A stretch of DNA of 64,000 nucleotides. Origin: Streptomyces echinoruber. GTDB taxonomy: Bacteria; Actinomycetota; Actinomycetes; Streptomycetales; Streptomycetaceae. The notes beneath the pieces are model-generated. The model was given only the letters and a program-made list of their open reading frames with translations, did no database searches and was not told where the DNA came from. Below are positions 20,701 to 27,886 of this stretch, one piece after another; position 1 is the stretch's first letter; each line of letters opens with the position of its first letter. The stretch spans positions 186,001 through 250,000 of the forward strand of contig NZ_BMWH01000005.1 in assembly GCF_014651135.1 (NCBI RefSeq), in the 5' to 3' direction. The translations under genes were made by a program, and so were the position numbers.

Positions 20701-20906
20701 GCCTCGCCGCTCAGCCCCCGCTCCTTGCGCAGCAGCATGCCGACCAACAGGGCCTTCACCATGGGCTGGAGACCGCCGACGGGGGCTTCGCCCACCTCCA
20801 GCCCGGTCAGCAGCACCGCCTGAGTCGCCGCCTGAGCCGCCGTCCGAGTCGTCGCCTGACTTGTCGTCTGAGTTGTCGTCTGAGTCGTCGTCGACGCGTC
20901 GGACAC
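14754..20906 (-). CDS. Giant SARP-type wHTH/BTAD-NACHT NTPase with long C-terminal repeat region
   Basis: 2050 residues from ATG 20906, with a low-complexity T/Q-rich N-terminus (about 28 residues). Residues 30-115 resemble a SARP winged helix (ISSLRSVLREAGCGVSSGRN, YRLLDLDFEAVDAHRF); 116-230 resemble a bacterial transcriptional activator domain (EAWEDALRLW, KWERTYRDLLAALCGALLG). A disordered linker rich in NTSA repeats and AGDPGED units follows. The NACHT domain has Walker A GDPGAGKSTLLQWLAL (about residue 445), Walker B LVLLDGLDEIADR (about 577), sensor-like IVVTSRISGYRET and the winged-helix end RFRFLHLTFQEFLAAYEL. The last thousand or more residues are alpha-helical and HEAT/ARM-like, a likely sensor. 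AfsR-like regulators have SARP plus NB-ARC plus TPR; here a NACHT and a HEAT-like sensor are used, pointing to a conflict-system STAND protein or unusual regulator. Confidence 0.9.
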   Translation of the reverse strand: MSDASTTTQTTTQTTSQATTRTAAQAATQAVLLTGLEVGEAPVGGLQPMVKALLVGMLLRKERGLSGEAGRTWAWPWPDGEEVLASAVGKKISSLRSVLREAGCGVSSGRNGASYRLLDLDFEAVDAHRFVAGYRRGRDLVAGDPPAAIEAWEDALRLWTPYVPLADRHPYVQCPAEFDKWERTYRDLLAALCGALLGQPGDARRRAAEVVDLLAEADPGDERLPRLRAAVGEPGGLVAVPPLLPDAPAGTPANTSANTSANTSANTSADASVAGPGEDREAGVPGEDREAGDPGEDGEAADPGEDQETREAREAYVAEYVRRCAMVDPRHIRRSQLTQDVIVPLDDVYIALTLDMPDPVTRWAEREAGDDEPDGEPGYGTGAEAGREDGPTVLALGAAGVLEEMGTSGEPAAPGAAGMPVLPSVRPVIDLATLVREKRWAVILGDPGAGKSTLLQWLALNHAHALAAGEERVVVPGERLGLDVEEVDLGPARLPVLVRIADYAEHVRRQADGEAGKAPGRTPGKPGRTLGKPDKASGLLDFLGTHPLLDEPLDGPAERRAALIRAHLRAGRALVLLDGLDEIADRGLRVRVRQDIESFVADHIADPHSPTALSPAPHPGARQWWRVRPSAPAESGGNQIVVTSRISGYRETALDSRYTLVRIKELTPAMIKRFCANWCLAVQRFRALVGHATDEEIQRRAAADAENLNASIQARPGVARIATNPLLLTVLATLLREGGHLPSQRVGVYEDACRALIERRQHTWSLEDVIEVMGPLALWLHEHRSNGVATLEEVRSQLVASLPRVVGADDAGPGAHAPSAPTMLAAPSAPSAPAAPAAPTTPTMPTTPTTSAAPAVAPGLAAHVDDFLAAAREASGLLVEVSEDRFRFLHLTFQEFLAAYELTRSPDGFRAHLRRRLHDPRWLDVSAMAMALVCKNRRSEIDAVLAEVLDHGSEHEDLVHRDLLFTAYCLTEMPYRLPKSVRRVTDELLAAGTEAEARGYLPLAARIRELLRTLHEARPDLVLPRLEAALHRPERARFATEVCALLEIRRESLLEGLDAACRRWDRSPRAVAIRADAVERLRAAGRPVESRFRPIGTLLNTEYAGTADLLAAHAPRVNALLKMVANRVDPVLRTVVRWFLEGVRGQGPEALAGAEDRLAGALLEECRHAEGADLSALAAAAYQLAPRRTKDWLRAEFQAERIDLLSAARFFVDLPVFFPPPAERDAWSAGLPDAAARALLRQTVPPERQRLLTALAWQRLRVRGSADTTSEAFALLRRTAAAGRFIELTVDATHVLRALLDTGSDEERQAARSLVPWVALPPDPSDELIHRLERIASHTGDEEDEGDGEDEGDGKDEGKEGDGDGENEGDEFSVLANIVLSRLPGRHLPPRRYDVVAGALTGHGELLRRRAVSALTLPHRSACVPPRTVARSVAHQRALAEAGDLPSASAHAFFVHTLVSDSVEWMLSVSRDPGCVNVPRLSPEAAAEGLRRLADMTEAEAARFLDACSWFDIATLPPLGMDLALLAALAEETRPAALGHEVLELFVAEAAAAGRIPLVLESLGSSRDLEFVAAGVRACAAHLHRDRGNWSHTAALRDLARAALVRSHRQDTRVARRLAGGMALLDLADEVEPHRVLAELTAHTSGDASCVQALVWALSTRSETARTRAGTPISSLPAVLGAALGASSRGMDALIRQTASLLDDPSGTWRQRRAALALLRAAADRAPAAFAARGRALGLAARLAVGAKDEESYSVRWSSLCLGAQLSGGDPSFVPRLIAECRDVDVFRQKMVELLKQPPPAVWKVEPPVVEPVLFGEHVEAALLAGHFLVRATRNSPACALPVSRAAGLLAARAREGDTLARPLFGLLDELLVVGSGYPPASAGSDRWSLEGTILSTHRLGPRRRGPWSRHAAPTDTIVTLVTSRLPLLASARATAVSAPPRLKRMAPLTWAALGFPDALTPAESNLLSWAIYDLGEIRVGARLFRRMNSAQKRRFEELIDADDSQSAQALLEATLPDYPQEVRSVFTGLYDEVRQHAVELLHLLRSGGA

Positions 20907-21054
20907 AGCACCTCGTCTCGCTCAGGACACCACCGGCGCCCTGGCGCAGGCACCTGTCGGCGCCATTGTGCTGGCATCTATGACGCTTCGTCACCTACTT
21001 GGCAGAAGTTCCCGATCCCTCCGCAAGCGGACACGCGGGCGCGCCCAGCCCCGC

Positions 21055-22143
21055 CTACCCCCCGTCCACCGCGCGCACCGTCCACCGCTCCTCCACCCGC
21101 GCCACCCGCCAGTAGGTGACGGCGGCCGCCCACACCAGGACGAACAGGCCGACGATGACGTAGCCGACGCTGTCGAGGTCGATGCCGGCGATCCAGGTGG
21201 TGACGCCGTCGCGCAGGGCGAACTTGTCGTGGGCGACGCCGACCAGCTCGATGGTGCCGATGACGAAGGCGACAGCGATGGACAGGCCGGTGATGGCGAG
21301 GTTGTAGAAGACCTTGCGGACGGGGTGGGAGAACGCCCACTGGTAGGCGAAGTTCATGAACGTGCCGTCGAGGGTGTCGAAGAGGCACATGCCCGCGGTG
21401 AACAGCAGCGGCAGGCACACGACCGCGTACCAGGGCAGGCCGGACGCCGCGCCCGAGCCCGCCATCGCCAGCAGGACGACCTCGGTGGCCGTCTCGAAGC
21501 CGAGGCCGAAGAGGAAGCCGATCGGGTACATCTGGCCAGGGCGGGAGACGGACCGGGTGAGGCGGCCGAGGAAGCGGTTCATCAGGCCGCGCGCCTCCAG
21601 GTGGGCCTCCAACTGCCGCTCGTCGTACGTGCCGCTGCGCATCGCGCGGAACACCTTCAGGATGCCGAGCAGCGCGACCAGGTTGAGCGCGGCGATGAGG
21701 TACAGGAACGTGCCGGCGACCGTCGTGCCCAGGAAGCCGAGGACCTGGTGGGTGCGGGAGTGCTCGCTGGTGACCCGGTCGGCGAGCTGCGTGCCGCCCG
21801 CGATCATCATGGCCAGCGCGACCACGACGCTGGAGTGGCCGAGCGCGAACCAGAAGCCCACCGACACCGGCCGCTTGCCGTCGGCCATCAGCTTGCGGGT
21901 GGTGTTGTCGATCGCGGCGATGTGGTCGGCGTCGAAGGCGTGCCGCACGCCCAGGGTGTAGGCGGTGATGCCCAGGCCGACGCCGAAGGCCTTGGTGCCG
22001 ACCGCGTAGTGCTGCGGCACCACGAGCAGGAACAGGATTCCGAAGGCGACGACGTGGAGGGCGGCGATCACCGCGATCAGTCCGGCCGTCTTGAGGGTGT
22101 CCTCCCGGCGCCAGCGGAAGGAGGCAGGGGTGGGCAGGGTCAT
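21055..22143 (-). CDS. NiCoT-family nickel/cobalt permease
   Basis: 362 residues from ATG 22143 (GGAG 9 nt upstream); GTG 22173 would add ten residues. The NiCoT signature RHAFDADHIAAIDNTTR is present, with GFWFALGHSSVVV, IGFLFGLGFETATEV and GMCLFDTLDGTFMNFAY. About eight membrane helices are apparent. These permeases import Ni2+ or Co2+ driven by the membrane potential. A cobalamin riboswitch ends about 45 nt upstream, which suggests cobalt supply for B12 synthesis as its main role. An ArsR-type metal-sensor gene is divergent. The gene ends 149 bp before the start of the NACHT gene and appears monocistronic. Confidence 0.94.
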   Translation of the reverse strand: MTLPTPASFRWRREDTLKTAGLIAVIAALHVVAFGILFLLVVPQHYAVGTKAFGVGLGITAYTLGVRHAFDADHIAAIDNTTRKLMADGKRPVSVGFWFALGHSSVVVALAMMIAGGTQLADRVTSEHSRTHQVLGFLGTTVAGTFLYLIAALNLVALLGILKVFRAMRSGTYDERQLEAHLEARGLMNRFLGRLTRSVSRPGQMYPIGFLFGLGFETATEVVLLAMAGSGAASGLPWYAVVCLPLLFTAGMCLFDTLDGTFMNFAYQWAFSHPVRKVFYNLAITGLSIAVAFVIGTIELVGVAHDKFALRDGVTTWIAGIDLDSVGYVIVGLFVLVWAAAVTYWRVARVEERWTVRAVDGG

Positions 22144-22187
22144 CCGGTCACGCTCCAGCACCTCGTGGATCACTTCGTGAGCTGCCG

Positions 22188-22385
22188 CGGCCGGTCTCCT
22201 GGCTTACGGGTCGCGCGTTCCCGGCCCTGCCTTCCCAGTCGTGGCGACCAGTGGCCCGGCGCGTGCGCCGGACGGGACGGGAACTCCCCGATCACAGTGG
22301 CGAGGGCCGCTCCGGCATGGGCCCCACGGACTTGCTGGGGGGCCGTCACCGGATTCCCGAACACCACGGCCCGCCCACCGTAGGG
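22188..22385 (-). promoter_or_regulatory. Cobalamin (AdoCbl) riboswitch
   Basis: Reading the minus strand: TTCGGGAATCCGGTGA, later GCCGGAGCGG and CGCCACTGTGATCGGGGAG, then GGGAAGGC, and finally the B12 box AAGCCAGGAGACCGGCC (about 22188-22206). These are the conserved blocks of cobalamin riboswitches in their normal order. The segment between GGTGA and GCCGGAG is longer than usual. It precedes the NiCoT gene by about 45 nt and should switch the permease off when cobalamin is abundant. Confidence 0.88.
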
Positions 22386-22463
22386 CCCGCGGGGGTCTCC
22401 TGCATAGCTGCACAACTGCGCAGGTATCGAAGATCACAGCGCGCGGCCTGCGAGGATGGCGTC

Positions 22464-22820
22464 ATGCATCTCGTACCGGCCGACCGCGCGGACCACCGCA
22501 CCATCGACGGTCATCGGGTGTGCGAGGCCATCGCCGCGATCGGCGAGGCCGACCACGTGCGCACCTGGGCCGACCGCTTCTCCCTGCTCGCCGACCCCAG
22601 GCGGCTGGCGCTGCTGATCGCCCTGGACCGCACCGGCCCGCTGGCCGTGTCCGACCTCGCGGTAGCCACCGGCATGAACGACCCCGCCGCCTCCCAGGCA
22701 CTGCGGCTGCTGCGGGCCGCCGGCGTCGTGGCGGGCGAGCGGGAGGGGCGGGTGGTGCGCTACCGGGTGGTGGACCAGGAGGTGGCCGCCCTGCTGAAGC
22801 ACTGCGCGGCGGACGGGTGA
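22464..22820 (+). CDS. ArsR/SmtB-family metal-responsive repressor
   Basis: 118 residues from ATG 22464 (GAGGA upstream). Winged-helix core: RFSLLADPRRLALLIALDRT, LAVSDLAVATGMNDPAAS, QALRLLRAAGVVAGEREGR, VVRYRVVDQEVAALL. The N-terminus (MHLVPADRADHRTIDGHRV) is His-rich and the C-terminus has H and C (LLKHCAADG), which could supply metal ligands as in the NmtR/KmtR Ni/Co sensors. It is divergent from the NiCoT permease, 290 bp away across the riboswitch. It may repress the permease or an efflux system elsewhere; the metal is not determined by the sequence alone. Confidence 0.88.
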   Translation: MHLVPADRADHRTIDGHRVCEAIAAIGEADHVRTWADRFSLLADPRRLALLIALDRTGPLAVSDLAVATGMNDPAASQALRLLRAAGVVAGEREGRVVRYRVVDQEVAALLKHCAADG

Positions 22821-23022
22821 CGACCGGTGCCCACGGACGCCGTAGCATGACCGCACCGAGGTTCACTTTTCGGGTGATCTGGACAGAGGTGATGAGGACG
22901 GGGGCGACCGGGACAGCGTCGCCTCCGCCGCCGGCAGGCGCCCCGCCCGTGGCGCCCGCACCGCCCGTACGCACCGCCCGTACGCACCGCAGGGTGCCGC
23001 ACGCCTTCGCAGAGGAGACCGC

Positions 23023-24738
23023 GTGACCGTCCGCTCGCCCGACTCCACGCCCGCCTCCGGCCCGACCCCCTCACCCGCCGCCGACCTCTCCTCCCGGGAC
23101 CTCTCCTCCCAAGACCCGGACTGGTGGCGGCAGGCCGTCGTCTACCAGGTCTATCCGCGCAGCTTCGCCGACGCCGACGGCGACGGACTCGGCGACCTGA
23201 AGGGCATCACCCGGCGCCTGACCCACCTGGCCGCGCTGGGCGTGGACGCCCTGTGGCTGAGCCCCTTCTACCCCTCCGAGCTCGCCGACGGCGGCTACGA
23301 CGTCACCGATCACCGCGACGTCGACCCGCGCCTGGGCACCCTGGACGACTTCGACGCGCTGGCCGCCGAGGCGCACCGGCTCGGCCTGAAGGTGATCGTC
23401 GACCTGGTGCCCAACCACACCTCCCACCGCCACCCCTGGTTCCAGGAGGCGCTGCGCGCCGGGCCCGGCTCCCGCGCCCGCGCCCGGTACGTCTTCCGCG
23501 ACGGCCGCGGCGCCCACGGCGAGCTGCCGCCCAGCGACTGGCGGTCCGTCTTCGGCGGCAGCGCCTGGCAGCGGGTGCCGGACGGGCAGTGGTACCTGCA
23601 CCTGTTCGCGCCCGAGCAGCCCGACCTGAACTGGGACGACGAGGAGGTCCGCGCCGACTTCCGCACCACCCTGCGGTTCTGGGCCGACCGCGGTGTCGAC
23701 GGCTTCCGCGTCGACGTCGCCCACGCCCTCGTCAAGGACCTCGCCGAGCCGCTGCGCGACATCGGCGACCTCGAACCGGTCGCCGAGCGGGCACTGCTGC
23801 GCGTCGCACCGGGCAGCCACCCGTACTGGGACCGCGACGGCGTGCACGAGATCTACCGCGACTGGCGCCGGATCCTCGCCTCCTACCGCCCGCCCCGCAT
23901 GGCGATCGCCGAAGCCTGGGTGCCGGGCGCCCGGCGCGCCCGGTACGCCCGCCCCGACGAACTCGGGCAGGCCTTCAACTTCGAATACCTGGAGACCCCC
24001 TGGGACGCGAAAGCGCTGCACGAGGTCGTCACCGACTCCCTCGCCACCGCCCGCGCGGCCGGCGCGTCGGCGACCTGGGTGCTGTCCAACCACGACGTGG
24101 TCCGGCACGCCTCCCGCCTGATGCTGCCGCCCGGCACCGACCTCGACGCCTGGCTGATGTCGGACGGCCGAGCACCCCGGATCGACGAGGCGGCCGGCCT
24201 GCGCCGCGCCCGCGCCGCCGCCCTGCTCATGCTGGCCCTGCCCGGCTCCGCCTACGTCTACCAGGGCGAGGAACTCGGCCTGCCCGAGGTCGCCGACCTG
24301 CCCGTCGAGGTGCTGCAGGACCCGGTCTGGGAGCAGAGCGGCCACACCCGCAAGGGCCGCGACGGCAGCCGGGTGCCGATCCCGTGGACGACCACCGGGC
24401 CGTCGTACGGCTTCGGGCCCGGCGGCGCCTGGCTGCCGCAGCCGCCGTCCTTCGCACGGTACGCCGTCGAGGCGCAGGAGGGCGCGGCGGACTCGACGCT
24501 GGAGCTGTACCGCACGGCCCTGAAGCTGCGCCGCAAGCTGCTCGAGGGCGAGGAGCTGACCTGGCTGGACGGCGCCCCGGACGGCGTGCTCGCCTTCGCC
24601 CGGCACGACGGCTGGCGCTGCGTGACCAACCTGACCGCCGCGCCCGTCCCGCTGCCGCCCGGCGAGGTGCTGCTCGCCAGCGCCCCGCTCGACGACGGGC
24701 GGCTCGGGCCGGACACGACGGTGTGGCTCGGGTCGTAG
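23023..24738 (+). CDS. GH13 alpha-glucosidase
   Basis: 571 residues from GTG 23023 (GAGGAGA upstream). Conserved GH13 regions are clear: WWRQAVVYQVYPRSF start, DLVPNHTS, GVDGFRVDVAHAL (nucleophile Asp about residue 228), AIAEAWVPG (acid/base Glu about 295) and VLSNHDVVRH (Asp about 356). The opening and DADGDGLGDLKGI calcium-like loop place it with the oligo-1,6-glucosidase/alpha-glucosidase group rather than secreted amylases. No signal peptide; the Ser/Pro-rich first 30 residues are probably disordered, so it acts in the cytoplasm on maltose or maltodextrins. It stands alone here, with no transporter genes next to it. Confidence 0.93.
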   Translation: MTVRSPDSTPASGPTPSPAADLSSRDLSSQDPDWWRQAVVYQVYPRSFADADGDGLGDLKGITRRLTHLAALGVDALWLSPFYPSELADGGYDVTDHRDVDPRLGTLDDFDALAAEAHRLGLKVIVDLVPNHTSHRHPWFQEALRAGPGSRARARYVFRDGRGAHGELPPSDWRSVFGGSAWQRVPDGQWYLHLFAPEQPDLNWDDEEVRADFRTTLRFWADRGVDGFRVDVAHALVKDLAEPLRDIGDLEPVAERALLRVAPGSHPYWDRDGVHEIYRDWRRILASYRPPRMAIAEAWVPGARRARYARPDELGQAFNFEYLETPWDAKALHEVVTDSLATARAAGASATWVLSNHDVVRHASRLMLPPGTDLDAWLMSDGRAPRIDEAAGLRRARAAALLMLALPGSAYVYQGEELGLPEVADLPVEVLQDPVWEQSGHTRKGRDGSRVPIPWTTTGPSYGFGPGGAWLPQPPSFARYAVEAQEGAADSTLELYRTALKLRRKLLEGEELTWLDGAPDGVLAFARHDGWRCVTNLTAAPVPLPPGEVLLASAPLDDGRLGPDTTVWLGS

Positions 24739-24785
24739 CCGGGGCCACCTCCTACGGGCTCATCCCGTCGCCGGGGCCGCGGCCC

Positions 24786-24868
24786 GCGGGCTCACTTCGC
24801 CATCGGGGCCGCCGCCTCCCGCGGGCTCACTTCGCCGCCGGGACCACGTCCCGCGGGGTCACTTCGCC
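24786..24868. repeat. Three direct repeats that include the DUF4142 stop codon
   Basis: gcgggctcacttcgcc occurs at 24786-24801 and 24821-24836, and as gcggggtcacttcgcc at 24853-24868. In the last copy the tca is the TGA stop of the minus-strand DUF4142 gene. Two further stop-containing copies therefore follow the gene. Period 32-35 bp. Confidence 0.85.
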
Positions 24869-25644
24869 GGGATCGCCGGCGGGGTCGTGGTGCTGGTCGG
24901 CGGCGGGGTGAGGACCACCTCCGGCTCGCCCGCGGCCGGCGGCGGCGGGGTGAGGTCGGTCTTGGGCAGCTTCGGCGGAGTCGTCTGCTGGAAGATGGTC
25001 TGGTCGAAGTCGACCAGACCGGTCTTCTCCATGACCGTCATGTGGTCCAGCACGGTGGCGTTGGCCTGTTCGGCGAGCACCCGGACCAGCCTGTTCTTCG
25101 TCGTGGAGCGGATCTTCGCGATCGCGTTGAAGATCGACCCGTGCGTCATGCGCAGGATGTTGGCGAAGTCGGTGTCGAACTTCTTGCCGCTGTCCGCGGC
25201 CAACTGGTTGACGAAGCCCTGCTGCTGGGGGCTGGCCTTGTTGGGCAGCGTGATGCCGAGCATGGGCGCGATCTTGCGGCAGGTGGTGTCCAGCGCCGCA
25301 TGCCCGTCGATGAGGTGCGCGCTCGCCGTCTTGACCTCCGGCGTGGTGCCCTTCTGCAGCCCCATCTGGCCCACCGGGTACTCCCACAGCCCGGCCGCGC
25401 GCACCTTGACCACGAAGTCCCGGTCGCCCTCCGTCAGCGGCCCCCACTGGGTCTGCGCGATGATGCGGTCGGGGGAGCTGGAGACGGTGGACACGCCGAG
25501 CATGCTCGGATAGGCGAGTGCGGCGATGGTCAGAGTCAGCGCCCCGCCCACGAAGAGAGTTCCCGTCGCGTTCCGCGAAAAGCGCACCGTGCCTCCTGCC
25601 CGGTCGTGGATCACCGCCCACGGGCGGTTCGGACGCCTTGCCAT
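24859..25644 (-). CDS. DUF4142 (ferritin-like) protein, membrane anchored or exported
   Basis: 261 residues from ATG 25644. After a basic start (MARRPNRPW) and a hydrophobic segment around 28-50 (GTLFVGGALTLTIAALAYPS) comes the DUF4142 domain: LTEGDRDFVVKVRAAGLWEY, TTPEVKTASAHLIDGHAALD, FANILRMTHGSIFNAIAKIR, LAEQANATVLDHMTVMEKTG. The domain is a four-helix ferritin-like bundle usually found outside the cytoplasm. The C-terminus is Pro/Thr-rich (TPPPTSTTTPPAIPAK). It converges with the GH13 gene, and its stop codon lies in tandem direct repeats. Substrate and function are unknown. Confidence 0.88.
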   Translation of the reverse strand: MARRPNRPWAVIHDRAGGTVRFSRNATGTLFVGGALTLTIAALAYPSMLGVSTVSSSPDRIIAQTQWGPLTEGDRDFVVKVRAAGLWEYPVGQMGLQKGTTPEVKTASAHLIDGHAALDTTCRKIAPMLGITLPNKASPQQQGFVNQLAADSGKKFDTDFANILRMTHGSIFNAIAKIRSTTKNRLVRVLAEQANATVLDHMTVMEKTGLVDFDQTIFQQTTPPKLPKTDLTPPPPAAGEPEVVLTPPPTSTTTPPAIPAK

Positions 25645-25963
25645 ACGTAAGCCGGGGCCCTAATGCTCAATCGCCGTTCCGGAGGGTGCTGGATCACACC
25701 TTCCTGAACGGTGCCCGGCCGCCCTCCCGGACGGTATCCGATCACCCTCCCGGACCGTGCCCGACCCCCGCCCGACCCCCGGCCGGCCCCTGGCCCTGAC
25801 CGCGCCCGACCCCCGGCCTGGACCGCGCCTGACCCCCGTCCCGGGCGGCGCCCGACCCCGTCCCGGGCGGCCTCCGGTCTGTCCGGCCTGTCCGACCTGT
25901 TCTTGGCCGGGCAGGAAATCTGTACTGTGAGGAGGAGGTCGAAGGTTCGGTTGCGAGGCAACG
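25645..25963. other. Intergenic region with degenerate C/G-rich repeats
   Basis: About 320 bp between divergent DUF4142 and MerR genes, full of variants of cccggaccgtg, cccgacccccg and gtccggcctgtcc. A TACTGT hexamer near 25922 is a candidate -10 for the MerR gene. No gene is seen. Confidence 0.5.
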
Positions 25964-26305
25964 ATGAGTTCCCTCTCCATCGACGATCCCGACGCCGCCC
26001 TGTACACGATCGGGCAGGTCGCGGAGATGCTGGACGTGCGCATCGCGTTCCTGCGCCGGCTGGACGCGCAGGGCGTGGTGGTGCCGAAGCGTTCGGCCGG
26101 GGGCCAGCGGCGCTACTCGCGGCGCGAGATCGACCGCGTCGCCGAGGCCGCCGCCCTCGTCGCGGAAGGGGTGTCGCTGGCCGGGGTGCGGCAGGTGCTG
26201 GCGCTGCGGGACCGGGTGGAGGTGCTGGAGGGCGACCTCGCGGCGGCCCGCGGCGAGCGGGAACCGCGGACCGACCAGGACCGGCCTCAGGACCGACCGG
26301 CCTGA
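25964..26305 (+). CDS. MerR-family regulator, HspR-like
   Basis: 113 residues from ATG 25964 (GAGG 6 nt upstream). The N-terminal winged helix reads LYTIGQVAEMLDVRIAFLRR, LDAQGVVVPKRSAGGQRRYS, RREIDRVAEAAALVAEGVSL, AGVRQVLALRDRVEVLEGDL. The pattern GG-x-RRYS plus VSLAGV and a short coiled coil without metal- or drug-binding domain resembles HspR-type MerR proteins. That would be notable because the dnaK operon 12 kb away has a HAIR-like operator but no adjacent hspR. It could equally be one of the many orphan MerR-like regulators. The 3' end lies in 9-bp repeats that include the stop. Confidence 0.8.
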   Translation: MSSLSIDDPDAALYTIGQVAEMLDVRIAFLRRLDAQGVVVPKRSAGGQRRYSRREIDRVAEAAALVAEGVSLAGVRQVLALRDRVEVLEGDLAAARGEREPRTDQDRPQDRPA

Positions 26306-26321
26306 CCGGCCTGACCGGCCT
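26295..26321. repeat. Three 9-bp repeats spanning the MerR stop codon
   Basis: gaccggcct repeats at 26295, 26304 and 26313. The TGA stop (26303-26305) straddles the first junction, so stops recur in register every 9 bp. Looser copies of gaccggaccg and ccggaaccggccagg continue to about 26440. Confidence 0.85.
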
Positions 26322-26463
26322 GACCAAGACCGACCCCAGGACCGATCGGGTCGACCAGGACTGACCGGACCGGCCGGGCCGTCCGGAACCGGCCAGGGCC
26401 GACCGGACCGTCCGGAACCGGCCAGGGCTGTCCGACTGTCCGGGGGTTCGCCGGGGGTGGGGC

Positions 26464-27231
26464 TCAGATGCCGGTCCGGGGTGCCTCGTACGGTTCCGCC
26501 AGGCGCTGGACGGCACGTTCGGCGGCGCGACGGGTGATGTCGGGGGGTACGGCGCCGAGGCCGCCGGTGGTGACGGTGACGGCGGTGTCGCCGACCCGGA
26601 CGGCGGCCGTGTCGAGGGTGAGGGTGACCGGGGTGCCGTCGGAGGTCACGGTGGTGATGACGACGTGCAGGCCCTGGCGGGCGTCGCCGAGGGTCCCGGG
26701 CAGGTCGGCGCCGGCGACCCGGACGTCCTGCGGCCGGCCCTGCGGCCCGGTCGCCGCGAACCGCCCGCACGTCCGCGGCAGCGTCCGCAGCCAGGCCAGC
26801 GTCCGGTCCACCTCCCCGGCGCCGCGCACCAGCACCCGCTGGCGCAGCTGCGCCGTGTCGTCGGCGTCGTCGAAGCCCGTCGCCGCCTCGATGCCCGCGG
26901 GCCCGCCCAGCAACTCGTCCGCGTACAACGCGTCCAGGAGGCGGGCGCAGTCCGGCTGGTCGGCGGTGGCCTTCAGCATCCCGTCCCGCCAGGTCGCGGC
27001 CCCCTCCGTCGGCCTCCACGGCGGCCCCAGGTCCGCCTCGGTGAGCAGCGCGGCCCGCACCTGCGCCTCCGTCGGCGCGGGCGCCGAGGTCCGCGATCCC
27101 GCCGGGCGCGAGGACCGCGACGGCCCGGTCCCGTCCGCCCGCGGCACCGCTCCCGCACAGGCCGCGACGGCCAGCAGCGCCCCGAGGGCGCAGACGCGGG
27201 CGGCGAGGACATGGGCCGGGGAGCGGGACAT
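26464..27231 (-). CDS. Lipoprotein of unknown function
   Basis: 255 residues. ATG 27231 follows GGAGGT closely and starts a lipoprotein signal: MSRSPAHVLAARVCALGALL, then AVAACAG as lipobox with the acylated Cys near residue 26. The mature protein begins with a disordered Ser/Pro/Thr stretch, then a folded domain: PTEAQVRAALLTEADLGPPW, DCARLLDALYADELLGG, LPRTCGRF, and ends DITRRAAERAVQRLAEPYEA. It resembles sensor-domain-type lipoproteins common in actinobacteria (PknH-sensor-like), but that is a tentative impression. It should sit on the outer face of the cytoplasmic membrane. The frame is open upstream to 27564, but that part is low-complexity. Confidence 0.75.
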   Translation of the reverse strand: MSRSPAHVLAARVCALGALLAVAACAGAVPRADGTGPSRSSRPAGSRTSAPAPTEAQVRAALLTEADLGPPWRPTEGAATWRDGMLKATADQPDCARLLDALYADELLGGPAGIEAATGFDDADDTAQLRQRVLVRGAGEVDRTLAWLRTLPRTCGRFAATGPQGRPQDVRVAGADLPGTLGDARQGLHVVITTVTSDGTPVTLTLDTAAVRVGDTAVTVTTGGLGAVPPDITRRAAERAVQRLAEPYEAPRTGI

Positions 27232-27886
27232 CGAACCTCCAGACGGACGGGTCGACCGGATCGATCGGGGCGACGGGTCGCGGACCGGTCGGATCGGCCG
27301 AGCCGACGGGTCACGGATCGCCCGTGACGGCGAGCCGACGCGGACAGGGGGCGGGTCGCACGTCACGCCGCCGCGGACGACGGCGACCGCCTCCCACGCC
27401 ACCACCGCCGCCCGGCCTCCACCACCCGCGCCCGCCCGTCCGGGTGAGCGGCCGGTGGATGTGGGACGGGACGCGGGCGTGGGCGTGAACGTGGGCATGG
27501 ACGCGGACGTGGACGTGGACGTCGAAGGAGTGCCCGGCGAATCTGCCGCGGAGGAAGCGGCCAATGCGGCTGCGGATCGCCCCGCCTCAACGGCGTGCTT
27601 TCGGCTTGATCTTGAGGTTGCCCTCCGCCGCCCCGGGCTTTGGCCCCTTACCGCCTGGTCGGGTCACCGAGAGGGAGGGATATGCCCAGATGCCCGCATG
27701 AGCGCAGGTCCAGCCACCTTGGCCGGATGAGAACCATGTCGGCCCATCTGGTGAGCTCCTGAGCCGAATGCCACGTACCAGTCGCGGCGGGTGGCACCGT
27801 GCCGCCCGCCGTACCGTCAGGGAAACGGGTGGGCGGGCACTCGCATGCCGCAGGTCGCATGGTGCAGCGCCTGCCGAGGCGGCGGC
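27232..27886. other. Gene-poor region between lipoprotein and acyltransferase genes
   Basis: Contains simple runs such as acgtggacgtgg near 27510 and gatcgg/gacgg variants at 27250-27310. No convincing gene or terminator is visible. The acyltransferase start is uncertain within its last 100 bp. Confidence 0.5.

Noticed and set aside
14445..21119. Long plus-strand frames opposite the NACHT gene
   Set aside because: Antisense shadows of a real gene; no ribosome-binding sites and no recognisable domains.
22170..22415. 81-codon ORF across the riboswitch
   Set aside because: It coincides with the conserved RNA blocks of the cobalamin riboswitch, which explain the sequence better.
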